Shown here piece by piece: positions 1 to 6,576 of a DNA stretch of 8,927 nt. Position 1 is the first letter of the stretch, and each line of letters begins with the position of its first letter. Source of the stretch: Ruminococcaceae bacterium UBA7135 (GTDB lineage: Bacteria; Bacillota; Clostridia; Oscillospirales; Ruminococcaceae); the NCBI GenBank assembly GCA_002492075.1, contig DKXD01000185.1:34865-43791 (forward strand), given 5' to 3'. Both the position numbers and the translations under genes were made by a program. Under the pieces are notes generated by a model, which saw only the letters and a list, made by a program, of their open reading frames with translations, ran no database searches and had not been told where the DNA came from.

Positions 1-160
1 ACGCAACATCGCTCGATATTGGTGAAAACAGGTAAAATCCCGTTTGAGCGCGTCCGCAATTTTACTTTTACAATGCGGTTTATTTTCATTTATTGTGAAT
101 TTTTCACAAAATTTCAAACGGATTTTTCATCACAATTTATTACTTTATAAATTAGTAAGA
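1..160. other. AT-rich upstream region, no defensible gene
   Basis: I see no recognisable gene here. Three short readings were considered: a plus-strand frame open from base 1 to a TAA near 150, a plus-strand frame ending in TAA at 31-33, and a minus-strand frame from an ATG at 88-90 running off the left edge. None has a recognisable protein motif, and the minus-strand ATG lacks a Shine-Dalgarno sequence. An upstream gene may end near base 33, but the window is too short to tell. Confidence 0.4.
93..109. repeat. Short inverted repeat (7-bp arms)
   Basis: TTGTGAA and TTCACAA are separated by TTT, forming a perfect 7-bp AT-rich inverted repeat about 90 bp upstream of the trp promoter -35 box. 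It is too weak for an obvious terminator and could be an operator for a divergent gene or chance in an AT-rich tract. Confidence 0.3.
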
Positions 161-198
161 ATATACGTAAAAAAATGTAAAAAAATTTCAAAAAGCCC

Positions 199-227
199 TT
201 GACAAATCGAAAATCGTGTGATATAAT
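199..227 (+). promoter_or_regulatory. Sigma-A-type promoter of the trp operon
   Basis: The -35 box TTGACA (199-204) and -10 box TATAAT (222-227) both match consensus perfectly and are separated by the optimal 17 bp. The -10 is extended (TGA at 219-221). Transcription is predicted to start near A234, placing the whole T-box leader in the transcript. Three A-tracts centred at about 172, 182 and 192 lie directly upstream and may act as an UP element or a static bend. A constitutively strong promoter fits a gene set controlled afterwards by transcription attenuation. Confidence 0.9.
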
Positions 228-502
228 CAACCTAACAATTAAATTAGTCCTTATAAACCCATGAAGCAGAGATAAAAATGCCCGCAGCACTCACAGAGAG
301 CGGTCGGCGCTGAGAGTACCGCAGAAAGCGGGGCATTAAATGGACTGCCGAGGGCGCGATGAAAAGACGGAAAATATAACAGACGAGCGCGCAGGCGCGA
401 TGTGATCTGGTTTATTTGAAGTCTTAGTATCTCGCGACGTGTGCGAGCGTTAATCGCAAGGGTATGGTGGTACTCGACGAGTGCGCGTTATTTGACGCGA
501 AT

Positions 503-536
503 TAAGGTGGCAACGCGGATATTCTTTCCGTCCTTA
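503..536 (+). promoter_or_regulatory. T-box antiterminator
   Basis: Helix A1 pairs TAAGG (503-507) with CCTTA (532-536). The 7-nt bulge TGGCAAC (508-514) is the tRNA acceptor-binding site. Helix A2 pairs GCGGA (515-519) with TCCGT (527-531), including one G-U pair. The 3' half (527-536) overlaps the 5' arm of the terminator (528-533), so the two folds exclude each other, as the T-box mechanism requires. Confidence 0.88.
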
Positions 537-571
537 TCGCAGAAATTCTCTGCTTGTGGGACGGTTTTTTT
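528..571 (+). terminator. T-box attenuator terminator
   Basis: CCGTCC (528-533) pairs with GGACGG (559-564), with an inner helix GCAGA (539-543)/TCTGC (549-553), followed by seven T residues (565-571). This is a standard intrinsic terminator upstream of trpE that would stop transcription when tRNA-Trp is charged. Confidence 0.9.
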
Positions 572-587
572 GTGCTAATTTTACAAA

Positions 588-595
588 AAGAGGTG
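588..595 (+). promoter_or_regulatory. Ribosome binding site deciding the trpE start
   Basis: AAGAGGTG lies 6-8 nt before ATG 602. The same frame stays open upstream to a TTG at 554, but that codon lies inside the attenuator terminator stem and has no ribosome binding site, so ATG 602 is chosen. Confidence 0.85.
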
Positions 596-601
596 TTATT
601 T

Positions 602-2080
602 ATGCTGTCGCCGACTTTAAAAGACGCGCAGGCTATATCCGGCTATGACATTATACCGGTAAAGCGCGAGTTCCTTTCGGACTTCATAACCCCGATAGAG
701 GCTCTGCGCAAGCTGCAAAATGTCAGCCGTCACTGCTACATTCTGGAATCCGTGGAAAACCGAGAAAAGTGGGGGCGATATACGTTTTTGGGATATGACC
801 CCACTATCGAAATATCCTGTCTGAACGGCGAACTTACCGTAAAGGACGTGCGTTCGGGCGATGTGAAGCAGTATCACCGAGCGCATCCGGCGGACATTAT
901 TCGCGAGATAATGGCAAAAATGAGATCTCCGAAGCCGGAGGACTTTCCAAGCTTTACGGGCGGACTGGTGGGGTATTTCAGCTATGACTACATCAAATAC
1001 AGCGAACCGTCGCTCGCGCTTGACGCCTCCGACGAGGAGCATTTCAAAGATGTTGACCTTATGCTGTTTGACAAGGTTATAGCCTTTGACAACATTCACC
1101 AAAAAATAATGCTGATAGCCAACATTTCCACCAAAAACATCGCCGAGGAATACAAAAAAGCGGAGAAAGAGCTGTTTGAACTGGAAACGCTTATCCGCAC
1201 GGGAAAACCCGCCGAAGTCAGAGCTCCCAAGCTTAAAAGCGAGTTTCGTCACCTGTTCGGGAAAGACGCGTTCTGCGAAATGGTAGAAAAAGCCAAAAGG
1301 TACATTTACGAGGGCGATATCTTCCAAGTAGTCCTTTCAAACCGACTTGACGCGGACTTTGAAGGCGGACTGCTGGACGTTTACCGAATTCTCCGCGCCG
1401 CAAACCCCTCGCCGTATATGTTCTACTTTTCAAGCGACGATATGGAAGCCGCGGGAGCGTCTCCCGAAACGCTTGTAAAGCTTGAAAACGGAATTCTGCA
1501 CACGTTCCCGATAGCCGGCTCGCGCCCGCGCGGCAGAACCGACGAGGAGGATATGGCATTCGAGCGGGAGCTGCTTGCCGACGAAAAGGAGCTGTCCGAA
1601 CACAATATGCTTGTTGATCTTGGGAGGAACGACATCGGCAAGATATCGAAGTTCGGCACGGTGGAAGTTGAAAGATATATGGAAATACTGCGGTATTCGC
1701 ACATTATGCACATCGCCTCAACAGTCAAGGGACAGATAAAGGACGGCTGCGACGCGTTAGACGCGATAAATGCCGTCCTGCCCGCAGGAACGCTTTCGGG
1801 AGCGCCCAAAATCCGCGCCTGCGAGATCATCAACGAGCTTGAAAACAACAAGCGCGGCATTTACGGCGGAGCGATCGGCTACATCGGATTCAACGGCGGC
1901 ACGGATACCTGCATAGGCATACGGCTCTGCTACAAGAAAAACGGACGTGTGTTCGTGAGAGCGGGCGCGGGAATTGTCGCGGACAGCGACCCCGAACGCG
2001 AGTTCACGGAATGTGTCAACAAAGCGAAAGCAGTCGTGAACGCGCTCAATGATGTAACAGAGCGGGAGGGAGAGCTATGA
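602..2080 (+). CDS. trpE: Anthranilate synthase component I
   Basis: TrpE converts chorismate to anthranilate, using ammonia delivered by TrpG, in the first committed step of tryptophan synthesis in the cytoplasm. The 492-residue product has the family's usual length. An N-terminal domain carries the LES motif (48-50, within CYILES), the known site of feedback binding by tryptophan. The C-terminal chorismate-binding domain shows PIAGSRPRG (303-311), LVDLGRNDIG (337-346), HIMHIASTVKG (367-377), LPAGTLSGAPK (393-403), IYGGAIGYIG (420-429) and RAGAGIVADSDP (453-464). The intact feedback motif and presence of trpG next door favour TrpE over PabB. Start chosen for its ribosome binding site. The stop overlaps the trpG start in an ATGA, suggesting coupled translation of the two subunits. 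Confidence 0.96.
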   Translation: MLSPTLKDAQAISGYDIIPVKREFLSDFITPIEALRKLQNVSRHCYILESVENREKWGRYTFLGYDPTIEISCLNGELTVKDVRSGDVKQYHRAHPADIIREIMAKMRSPKPEDFPSFTGGLVGYFSYDYIKYSEPSLALDASDEEHFKDVDLMLFDKVIAFDNIHQKIMLIANISTKNIAEEYKKAEKELFELETLIRTGKPAEVRAPKLKSEFRHLFGKDAFCEMVEKAKRYIYEGDIFQVVLSNRLDADFEGGLLDVYRILRAANPSPYMFYFSSDDMEAAGASPETLVKLENGILHTFPIAGSRPRGRTDEEDMAFERELLADEKELSEHNMLVDLGRNDIGKISKFGTVEVERYMEILRYSHIMHIASTVKGQIKDGCDALDAINAVLPAGTLSGAPKIRACEIINELENNKRGIYGGAIGYIGFNGGTDTCIGIRLCYKKNGRVFVRAGAGIVADSDPEREFTECVNKAKAVVNALNDVTEREGEL

Positions 2081-2646
2081 TATTTTTAATAGACAACTAT
2101 GACAGCTTCTCTTACAATGTTTACCAACTGACAGGCTCGATAGACCCGAACATCCGCGTTATACGCAATGACGAACTGTCCGTTGACGAGATACTCTCGC
2201 TCGCGCCGTCGCACATCATCATAGGTCCCGGACCGGGGAGACCGTCCGACGCGGGAATTTGCGAGGAGCTTATCAGAACGGCAGACGGCAAGATCCCGAT
2301 ACTTGGAATTTGCTTGGGACATCAGGCGATATGTGAGGCGTTCGGCGGCGTTGTGGGCTATGCGAAGCGGCTTATGCACGGCAAGAAGTCAACGATAACG
2401 GTAGACGACAGCTCCGCGATATTCCGCGGTTTAAGCGGAGAAATAAGCGCGGCGCGTTATCATTCGCTGGCGGCGATAGACCAAGACTTCCCCGAGGAGC
2501 TTGCGATAACGGCGCGAACCTCCGATGGCGAAATTATGGCAGTCGAACACAAAAAGTACCCCGTTTTCGGACTGCAATTTCACCCCGAGAGCATACTCAC
2601 CGATGACGGAGAAAAAATAATGCGGAATTTCCTTGAAATCGGATAG
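2077..2646 (+). CDS. trpG: Anthranilate synthase component II (glutamine amidotransferase)
   Basis: TrpG hydrolyses glutamine and channels ammonia to TrpE. The 189-residue protein is a single class I amidotransferase domain of normal length: MIFLIDNYDSFSYN at the N terminus, oxyanion-region PGPGRP (51-56), nucleophile Cys79 in GICLGHQ (77-83), and the His169/Glu171 pair in FHPES. It is not fused to TrpD, as it is in enterobacteria. The start overlaps the trpE stop by 4 bp, with GGGAGGG at 2064-2070 as ribosome binding site. In some bacteria this subunit also serves PabB in folate synthesis; that cannot be judged here. Downstream comes a 63-nt gap where trpD would be expected. Confidence 0.95.
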   Translation: MIFLIDNYDSFSYNVYQLTGSIDPNIRVIRNDELSVDEILSLAPSHIIIGPGPGRPSDAGICEELIRTADGKIPILGICLGHQAICEAFGGVVGYAKRLMHGKKSTITVDDSSAIFRGLSGEISAARYHSLAAIDQDFPEELAITARTSDGEIMAVEHKKYPVFGLQFHPESILTDDGEKIMRNFLEIG

Positions 2647-2709
2647 TTTTTCGGGGAGCATTTTGAAGCAAAAAACGCACTGTTTTTAATGATAAAACGA
2701 GGTGATACT
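2647..2709 (+). other. trpG-trpC gap at the usual trpD position
   Basis: This 63-nt stretch is the only real non-coding gap in the operon. It holds no recognisable trpD remnant. It contains an AT-rich hairpin, AAAAAC (2671-2676) with GTTTTT (2682-2687) around a 5-nt loop, and the trpC ribosome binding site GAGGTGA (2699-2705). An in-frame ATG at 2689 lacks a good ribosome binding site. Confidence 0.7.
2699..2705 (+). promoter_or_regulatory. Ribosome binding site deciding the trpC start
   Basis: GAGGTGA is well placed for ATG 2710 (7 nt from the GAGG core). It rules out the in-frame ATG at 2689, which would add seven residues (MIKRGDT) not typical of the TrpC family. Confidence 0.85.
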
Positions 2710-3492
2710 ATGATATTGGATGAGATCGCGGCGAAAACGCGCGAACGCGTTGACGAAGCCAAACGCGCCGTTTCGCTGCAAGAAATTCGAGCAAAGGCGG
2801 AATCGCTGAACAAAAACACCGGCTTTCCGTTTCTCCGCGCTCTTAAAGGAGAAAATATCGCGTTTATTTGTGAGGTGAAAAAAGCAAGTCCGTCAAAGGG
2901 CGTTATCGCAGAGAACTTTCCGTATCTGCAAATAGCGCGGGACTATGAAAAGGCGGGAGCTGCCGCTGTATCCTGCCTTACCGAGCCGTTCTGGTTTCTG
3001 GGAAGCGACGAATATCTCAAAGAGATAGCCGAAAACGTGAAAATACCCGTTCTCCGCAAGGATTTCACCGTAGACGAATATATGATATACGAAGCGAAAA
3101 CTCTCGGAGCGTCGGCGGTTTTGCTGATCTGTTCGATTTTAAGCGAGCGGCAGCTTTCCGAATATCTGGAAACAGCGCACTCGCTGGGGCTTTCCGCGCT
3201 TGTTGAAGCGCACAACGAAGCGGAGATCGAAACGGCGGTTAAAGTCGGGGCGAAGATAATCGGCGTGAACAACCGAAACCTGCAAACGTTCTCGGTAGAC
3301 ACGGAAAACTCGGCGCATTTGCGGGAATTAGTGCCGCGTGACCGCGTTTTCGTTTCGGAAAGCGGAATACAAACCGCCGAGGATGTGGAAAAACTTCGCA
3401 AAATAGGCGCGAACGCGGTGCTTATCGGCGAAACGCTTATGCGCGCTCCCGACAAGAAAGCCAAGCTCGACGAGCTGAGGGGCGGGACATGA
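2710..3492 (+). CDS. trpC: Indole-3-glycerol phosphate synthase
   Basis: TrpC closes the indole ring, turning carboxyphenylamino-deoxyribulose phosphate into indole-3-glycerol phosphate, the substrate of TrpA. The 260-residue product is a complete single-domain TIM barrel. Conserved residues visible are Glu55 and Lys57 in CEVKKASPSKG, Lys117 in VLRKDF, Glu166 in LVEAH, Asn187 in GVNNRNL, and the phosphate-binding SESGI (216-220) and LIGETLM (238-244). The N terminus MILDEIAAKTRERV is typical of the family. It is separate from TrpF, unlike the enterobacterial fusion. The stop overlaps the trpF start in an ATGA. Confidence 0.95.
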   Translation: MILDEIAAKTRERVDEAKRAVSLQEIRAKAESLNKNTGFPFLRALKGENIAFICEVKKASPSKGVIAENFPYLQIARDYEKAGAAAVSCLTEPFWFLGSDEYLKEIAENVKIPVLRKDFTVDEYMIYEAKTLGASAVLLICSILSERQLSEYLETAHSLGLSALVEAHNEAEIETAVKVGAKIIGVNNRNLQTFSVDTENSAHLRELVPRDRVFVSESGIQTAEDVEKLRKIGANAVLIGETLMRAPDKKAKLDELRGGT

Positions 3493-4106
3493 GCGTTAAA
3501 ATAAAGCTGTGCGGAATGTTCCGCGAACAGGATATAGAATACGTCAACGAAGCCAAGCCCGACTATATCGGATTTATCGTAATGTTTCCGAAAAGCCACC
3601 GAAACATCGGCCTTAAAACGGCTCTGCGGCTGAAGAAACGGCTCTCGCCCGATATAAAGAGTGTCGCCGTTTCGGTGGACGCTCCTGTTGAGGAGTTCGC
3701 CGAGTTCGCGCTGTCCGGCGCGGCGGACGTTTTACAGCTCCACGGAAACGAGGACGTGGAATATATCGCAAGGCTCCGAAAACTCACAAGCGTTCCGCTT
3801 ATCAAAGCGGTTAAAGTCACAAGCGCCGCCGACATCGAAAGAGCAAATCTGCTTGACGTTGATTTCCTGCTGTTGGACAGCGGCATGGGTTCGGGAAAGG
3901 CGTTCGATCACTCACTGATAGAGCGGGAGCGGATAACCAAGCCTTTTTTCCTTGCCGGAGGACTAACGCCCGATAATCTGGTACAAGCCGCCAAAGCGGT
4001 TCGTCCTTACGGAGTTGATCTTTCAAGCGGCATTGAAACAGATAAGCTAAAGGACAGAGGAAGAATTCTTGCGGCGGTAAGGAACATAAGGAGCGTGCAA
4101 TTATGA
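3489..4106 (+). CDS. trpF: Phosphoribosylanthranilate isomerase
   Basis: TrpF carries out the Amadori rearrangement of phosphoribosylanthranilate to the TrpC substrate. The 205-residue TIM barrel is full length. The catalytic pair is visible: Cys8 in KLCGM as general base and Asp130 in [11 protein letters not shown] as general acid. QLHGNE (83-88), [11 protein letters not shown] (153-163) and VDLSSGIE (176-183) are the other signature segments. The loop usually reading SPRxV is SHRNI here (36-40), a modest deviation. The start overlaps trpC by 4 bp with GAGGGG at 3477-3482 as ribosome binding site; the stop overlaps the next reading frame by 4 bp. TrpF needs phosphoribosylanthranilate, the product of the missing TrpD. 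Confidence 0.95.
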   Translation: MSVKIKLCGMFREQDIEYVNEAKPDYIGFIVMFPKSHRNIGLKTALRLKKRLSPDIKSVAVSVDAPVEEFAEFALSGAADVLQLHGNEDVEYIARLRKLTSVPLIKAVKVTSAADIERANLLDVDFLLLDSGMGSGKAFDHSLIERERITKPFFLAGGLTPDNLVQAAKAVRPYGVDLSSGIETDKLKDRGRILAAVRNIRSVQL

Positions 4107-5755
4107 ACTTCACCATATTTCCCGCCGCTCAAAGCGACGTTAAGGAAATATTTCGCTTGAACAAGGAATTGATCGACAAATATGAGGACGTCGGGAAGAT
4201 AAACTACGCAAAAGTGATAGAACAGGTTCGCAAAGACATTAAGGAGCATATCGACGAGTATCGGCGTATAGTCTGCGGCGGCGAGATCGCGGGCTATATG
4301 CTTGTTGCCGAGCGCCCCGATTTCACCGAGCTTGAAGACCTGTTCCTCTACCCGATGTTCCAAAACAAGGGTATCGGCACGGCGATCCTGCGGAAAATAC
4401 TTGAAGAAAGCGAAAAGCCGATAATACTTCGCGTTTTCGTCAAAAACGAGGGCGCTTTGCGGCTGTATACGCGGATGGGCTTTGAAATATCCGAGACCGT
4501 GCACGAGACCCGATACAAAATGGTTTATAAAAGTCAAAAGAAAGGAAGATGTGACAATATGTCGGACAACATTTCAAAAGGACGTTACGGCGATTTCGGT
4601 GGGCAGTATATTCCCGAAACGCTGATGAACGAAATTCACAAGCTGGAGGACGCGTATGAGCGCTACTCCAAAGACCCCGAGTTTATCGCGGAGCTTGATA
4701 AGCTCAACCGCGAATACGCGGGCAGACCCTCTCTGCTCTACTACGCGGAGAAGACGACGCGCGACCTCGGCGGGGCAAAAATCTACTTTAAGCGCGAGGA
4801 CCTGAACCACACAGGCTCTCACAAGATAAACAACGTGCTGGGGCAGTGCCTGCTCGCGAAAAAAATGGGCAAAACGCGCATAATCGCTGAAACAGGCGCG
4901 GGTCAGCACGGAGTTGCGGCGGCTACCGCGGCGGCTCTTATGGGTCTGGAATGCGAGGTCTTTATGGGCAAGGAGGACACGATACGGCAAGCGCTGAATG
5001 TTTACAGAATGGAGCTGCTCGGTGCGAAGGTCACGCCCGTCACCACGGGCACTATGACGCTTAAGGACGCGGTAAACGAGGCTATGCGCGATTGGACTAC
5101 GCGCGTTGACGATACGCTGTATGTTCTCGGTTCGGTAATGGGTCCGCACCCGTTCCCGATGATAGTGCGCGACTTCCAGAGCGTTATCTCAAGGGAAGCG
5201 CGCGAACAGATACTCGAACGCGAGGGCAAGCTCCCGACGGCTGTTATGGCGTGCGTGGGCGGCGGCTCCAACGCCATGGGTATGTTCTACAACTTCATAG
5301 GCGACAAGGACGTTCGTCTTATCGGCTGCGAAGCGGCGGGGCGCGGCGTTCACACGGGCGAAACGGCGGCGACTATCGCAACGGGAACGCTCGGCGTATT
5401 CCACGGAATGAAGTCGCTGTTCTGCCAGAACGAGTACGGACAGATAGCCCCCGTGTACTCTATCTCAGCGGGCTTGGATTATCCCGGCATAGGACCGGAA
5501 CACGCTTATCTTCACGAGATAGGAAGAGCCGAATATGTTCCCGTAACGGACGATGAGGCTGTAAACGCCTTTGAGTACATTGCGCGAACCGAGGGCATAA
5601 TCTGCGCGATAGAATCCGCGCACGCGGTGGCGCACATGATGAAGATAGCTCCTACCATGAGTAAGGACGACATCATAATCTGCTGCCTTTCTGGTCGCGG
5701 AGACAAGGACGTTGCAGCAATAGCGAGATATAGGGGGATAGATCTGCATGAGTAA
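4103..5755 (+). CDS. GNAT acetyltransferase domain continuous with tryptophan synthase beta
   Basis: A single 550-codon frame begins with a GNAT-family N-acetyltransferase domain (residues 1 to about 145) and runs without a stop into TrpB at Met153. The GNAT part shows the acetyl-CoA pyrophosphate loop QNKGIG (87-92) after the beta-4 strand LEDLFLYP, and the late motif [14 protein letters not shown] (115-128). Its substrate is unknown. The start overlaps trpF by 4 bp with AAGGAG at 4088-4093. The linker (residues 143-152, [10 protein letters not shown]) is short and basic, and its DNA contains a ribosome binding site for TrpB. That suggests two ancestral genes that lost an intervening stop, so cells may make a fusion, free TrpB, or both. 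Tryptophan synthase is not known to need a GNAT domain. The GNAT call is firm, the fusion tentative. Confidence 0.7.
   Translation: MNFTIFPAAQSDVKEIFRLNKELIDKYEDVGKINYAKVIEQVRKDIKEHIDEYRRIVCGGEIAGYMLVAERPDFTELEDLFLYPMFQNKGIGTAILRKILEESEKPIILRVFVKNEGALRLYTRMGFEISETVHETRYKMVYKSQKKGRCDNMSDNISKGRYGDFGGQYIPETLMNEIHKLEDAYERYSKDPEFIAELDKLNREYAGRPSLLYYAEKTTRDLGGAKIYFKREDLNHTGSHKINNVLGQCLLAKKMGKTRIIAETGAGQHGVAAATAAALMGLECEVFMGKEDTIRQALNVYRMELLGAKVTPVTTGTMTLKDAVNEAMRDWTTRVDDTLYVLGSVMGPHPFPMIVRDFQSVISREAREQILEREGKLPTAVMACVGGGSNAMGMFYNFIGDKDVRLIGCEAAGRGVHTGETAATIATGTLGVFHGMKSLFCQNEYGQIAPVYSISAGLDYPGIGPEHAYLHEIGRAEYVPVTDDEAVNAFEYIARTEGIICAIESAHAVAHMMKIAPTMSKDDIIICCLSGRGDKDVAAIARYRGIDLHE
4541..4561 (+). 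promoter_or_regulatory. Internal ribosome binding site and ATG for free TrpB
   Basis: AAGGAAG (4542-4548) sits 10 nt before ATG 4559, in frame with the GNAT domain. Restart here would yield a TrpB of 398 residues with a family-typical N terminus. Stops lie close by in one other frame (TAA 4528-4530, TGA 4552-4554) but none in the GNAT frame. Confidence 0.7.
4559..5755 (+). CDS. trpB: Tryptophan synthase beta subunit
   Basis: TrpB joins indole and serine to make tryptophan using pyridoxal phosphate, in an alpha2-beta2 complex with TrpA. Counted from ATG 4559 it has 398 residues, the normal length. The N terminus [15 protein letters not shown] is diagnostic. The cofactor lysine is Lys89 in HTGSHKINN, the catalytic glutamate is Glu111 in ETGAGQHG, the phosphate-binding loop is GGGSNA (234-239), and Ser378 in LSGRGDKD contacts the pyridine ring. 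This is the ordinary TrpB1 class that pairs with TrpA. The same frame is open upstream through a GNAT domain, so the native product may be longer. The stop overlaps the trpA start by 8 bp, consistent with equal production of the two partners. Confidence 0.93.
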   Translation: MSDNISKGRYGDFGGQYIPETLMNEIHKLEDAYERYSKDPEFIAELDKLNREYAGRPSLLYYAEKTTRDLGGAKIYFKREDLNHTGSHKINNVLGQCLLAKKMGKTRIIAETGAGQHGVAAATAAALMGLECEVFMGKEDTIRQALNVYRMELLGAKVTPVTTGTMTLKDAVNEAMRDWTTRVDDTLYVLGSVMGPHPFPMIVRDFQSVISREAREQILEREGKLPTAVMACVGGGSNAMGMFYNFIGDKDVRLIGCEAAGRGVHTGETAATIATGTLGVFHGMKSLFCQNEYGQIAPVYSISAGLDYPGIGPEHAYLHEIGRAEYVPVTDDEAVNAFEYIARTEGIICAIESAHAVAHMMKIAPTMSKDDIIICCLSGRGDKDVAAIARYRGIDLHE

Positions 5756-6527
5756 CAGAATTTCAAAGGCTTTCGAGAACAAGAAAGCGTTTATAGGCTT
5801 TTTGACGGCGGGCGACCCGACGTTCGACGCATCCTACGATAACATTATGGCGCTGATAAACGCGGGCGCGGACCTTGTGGAGATAGGCATACCGTTCTCC
5901 GACCCGATAGCCGAGGGCGTTGTGATACAAGAAGCGGACGTTCGCGCTCTGAAAGGCGGTATGACCACCGACCGCGCGTTCGAGCTTGCGGCTAAGGTGC
6001 GCTCTCAGACGGACATTCCGCTGGTGTTTATGACGTACTTAAATCCCGTTTTCAAATACGGCTACGACCGTTTCTTCGCAAAATGCGCCGAAATAGGCAT
6101 AGACGGGCTTATCTGCCCCGATATGCCGTTTGAGGAAAAGGGCGAGGCGGACAGCATCGCCAAAGCGCACGGCGTTTCGTTGATCTCGATGATAGCGCCC
6201 ACCTCCGAAGAGCGCATAAAGGCGATCGCAGAAAGCGCCGAGGGATTTTTGTACATAGTAAGCTCGCTTGGAGTGACGGGCATTCGCAGTGAAATAAAGA
6301 CAGACCTTGCCGCTATTATGGCGAGTGTTAAGAAATACGCGCGTGTTCCCGCGGCTATCGGGTTCGGCATTTCCACTCCCGAACAAGCGGCGAAAATGGC
6401 GCGGCTTGCGGACGGAGTTATAGTAGGATCGGCTTTGGTGCGGCTCGTCGCTCAATACAGAGAAAACGCCGCCGGCGAAATAGGCAAACTTGCCAAGGGG
6501 CTTGCCGACGCGGCGCATAATAATTGA
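5748..6527 (+). CDS. trpA: Tryptophan synthase alpha subunit
   Basis: TrpA cleaves indole-3-glycerol phosphate and passes indole through a tunnel to TrpB. The 259-residue TIM barrel is complete. The catalytic Glu45 is in [11 protein letters not shown]. The second acid, Asp60 in the Salmonella enzyme (ADGP), is Glu56 here within AEGVV, and the following proline is Val58. FMTYLNP (94-100), PDMPFEE (124-130), SSLGVTGIR (172-180) and GFGIST (205-210) are present and normal. The start overlaps trpB by 8 bp, with AGGGGG at 5732-5737 as ribosome binding site. The last codons and stop lie in the AT-rich repeat that precedes the operon terminator. Confidence 0.95.
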   Translation: MSNRISKAFENKKAFIGFLTAGDPTFDASYDNIMALINAGADLVEIGIPFSDPIAEGVVIQEADVRALKGGMTTDRAFELAAKVRSQTDIPLVFMTYLNPVFKYGYDRFFAKCAEIGIDGLICPDMPFEEKGEADSIAKAHGVSLISMIAPTSEERIKAIAESAEGFLYIVSSLGVTGIRSEIKTDLAAIMASVKKYARVPAAIGFGISTPEQAAKMARLADGVIVGSALVRLVAQYRENAAGEIGKLAKGLADAAHNN

Positions 6528-6575
6528 GAATGTCCGTTATCCATTAATTATTCCCCCGCGGAGCGGGGGAATAAT
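6519..6575. repeat. Reiterated AATAATT/AATTATT palindromic segment
   Basis: AATAATT occurs at 6519-6525 (over the trpA stop), its inverse at 6546-6552, and AATAAT again at 6570-6575. The middle copy can pair with either neighbour, giving two alternative hairpins. The layout resembles short dispersed intergenic palindromes of clostridial genomes, but a repeat family cannot be shown from one copy. Confidence 0.35.
6547..6575. terminator. Terminator between convergent trpA and the peptide-binding gene
   Basis: Arms 6547-6559 and 6563-6575 form a perfect 13-bp stem (six A-T pairs at the base, seven G-C pairs above) with a GGA loop. The plus-strand tail CTTATTTGT is moderately T-rich and would end the trp operon. 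The hairpin ends one base before the minus-strand stop codon (6577-6579), so that mRNA enters the stem directly after its stop. On the minus strand the tail is less T-rich. Confidence 0.85.
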
Positions 6576-6576
6576 C

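Larger units (their letters stand above)
234..571 (+). ncRNA. T-box riboswitch leader, tRNA-Trp specific
   Basis: This leader senses uncharged tRNA-Trp and permits transcription of the trp genes when tryptophan is scarce. Stem I has a base helix 266-269/345-348, then an internal specifier loop (270-276 opposite 338-344) carrying the tryptophan codon TGG at 341-343 followed by a purine, then a helix 277-285/328-337 with one bulged G and an upper helix 300-304/318-322. Small stems occur at 431-435/443-447 and 484-488/495-499. The T-box element begins near 504; its bulge TGGCAAC (508-514) offers UGGC to pair with a GCCA acceptor end, matching the G discriminator of bacterial tRNA-Trp. Codon and discriminator therefore agree on tryptophan. 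Stem II was not resolved in detail. Confidence 0.93.

Noticed and set aside
351..412. Repeated GCGCGATG words suggesting a small repeat array or CRISPR
   Set aside because: They are two short copies within the T-box stem II region, explained by RNA structure; there is no regular spacer pattern.
554..601. Upstream extension of trpE from a TTG at 554
   Set aside because: It lies inside the terminator stem and poly-T tract, has no ribosome binding site, and codes for residues not found in TrpE; ATG 602 has a well-placed AAGAGGTG.
617..1327. Long minus-strand frame opposite trpE
   Set aside because: It is a codon-bias shadow of trpE with no ribosome binding site or domain signature.
2077..3492. 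trpG and trpC are in the same frame, separated only by a TAG and 21 open codons, suggesting stop readthrough to a fusion
   Set aside because: Being in the same frame has a one-in-three chance, trpC has its own strong ribosome binding site, and the 21 codons resemble no known domain.
4511..4560. A frameshift hidden between GNAT and trpB (stops TAA 4528 and TGA 4552 in another frame)
   Set aside because: A one-base shift at the AAAA run would end the GNAT as RYKNGL, less like the family than the observed RYKMVYK, so the present frame is probably right; read-level data would settle it.
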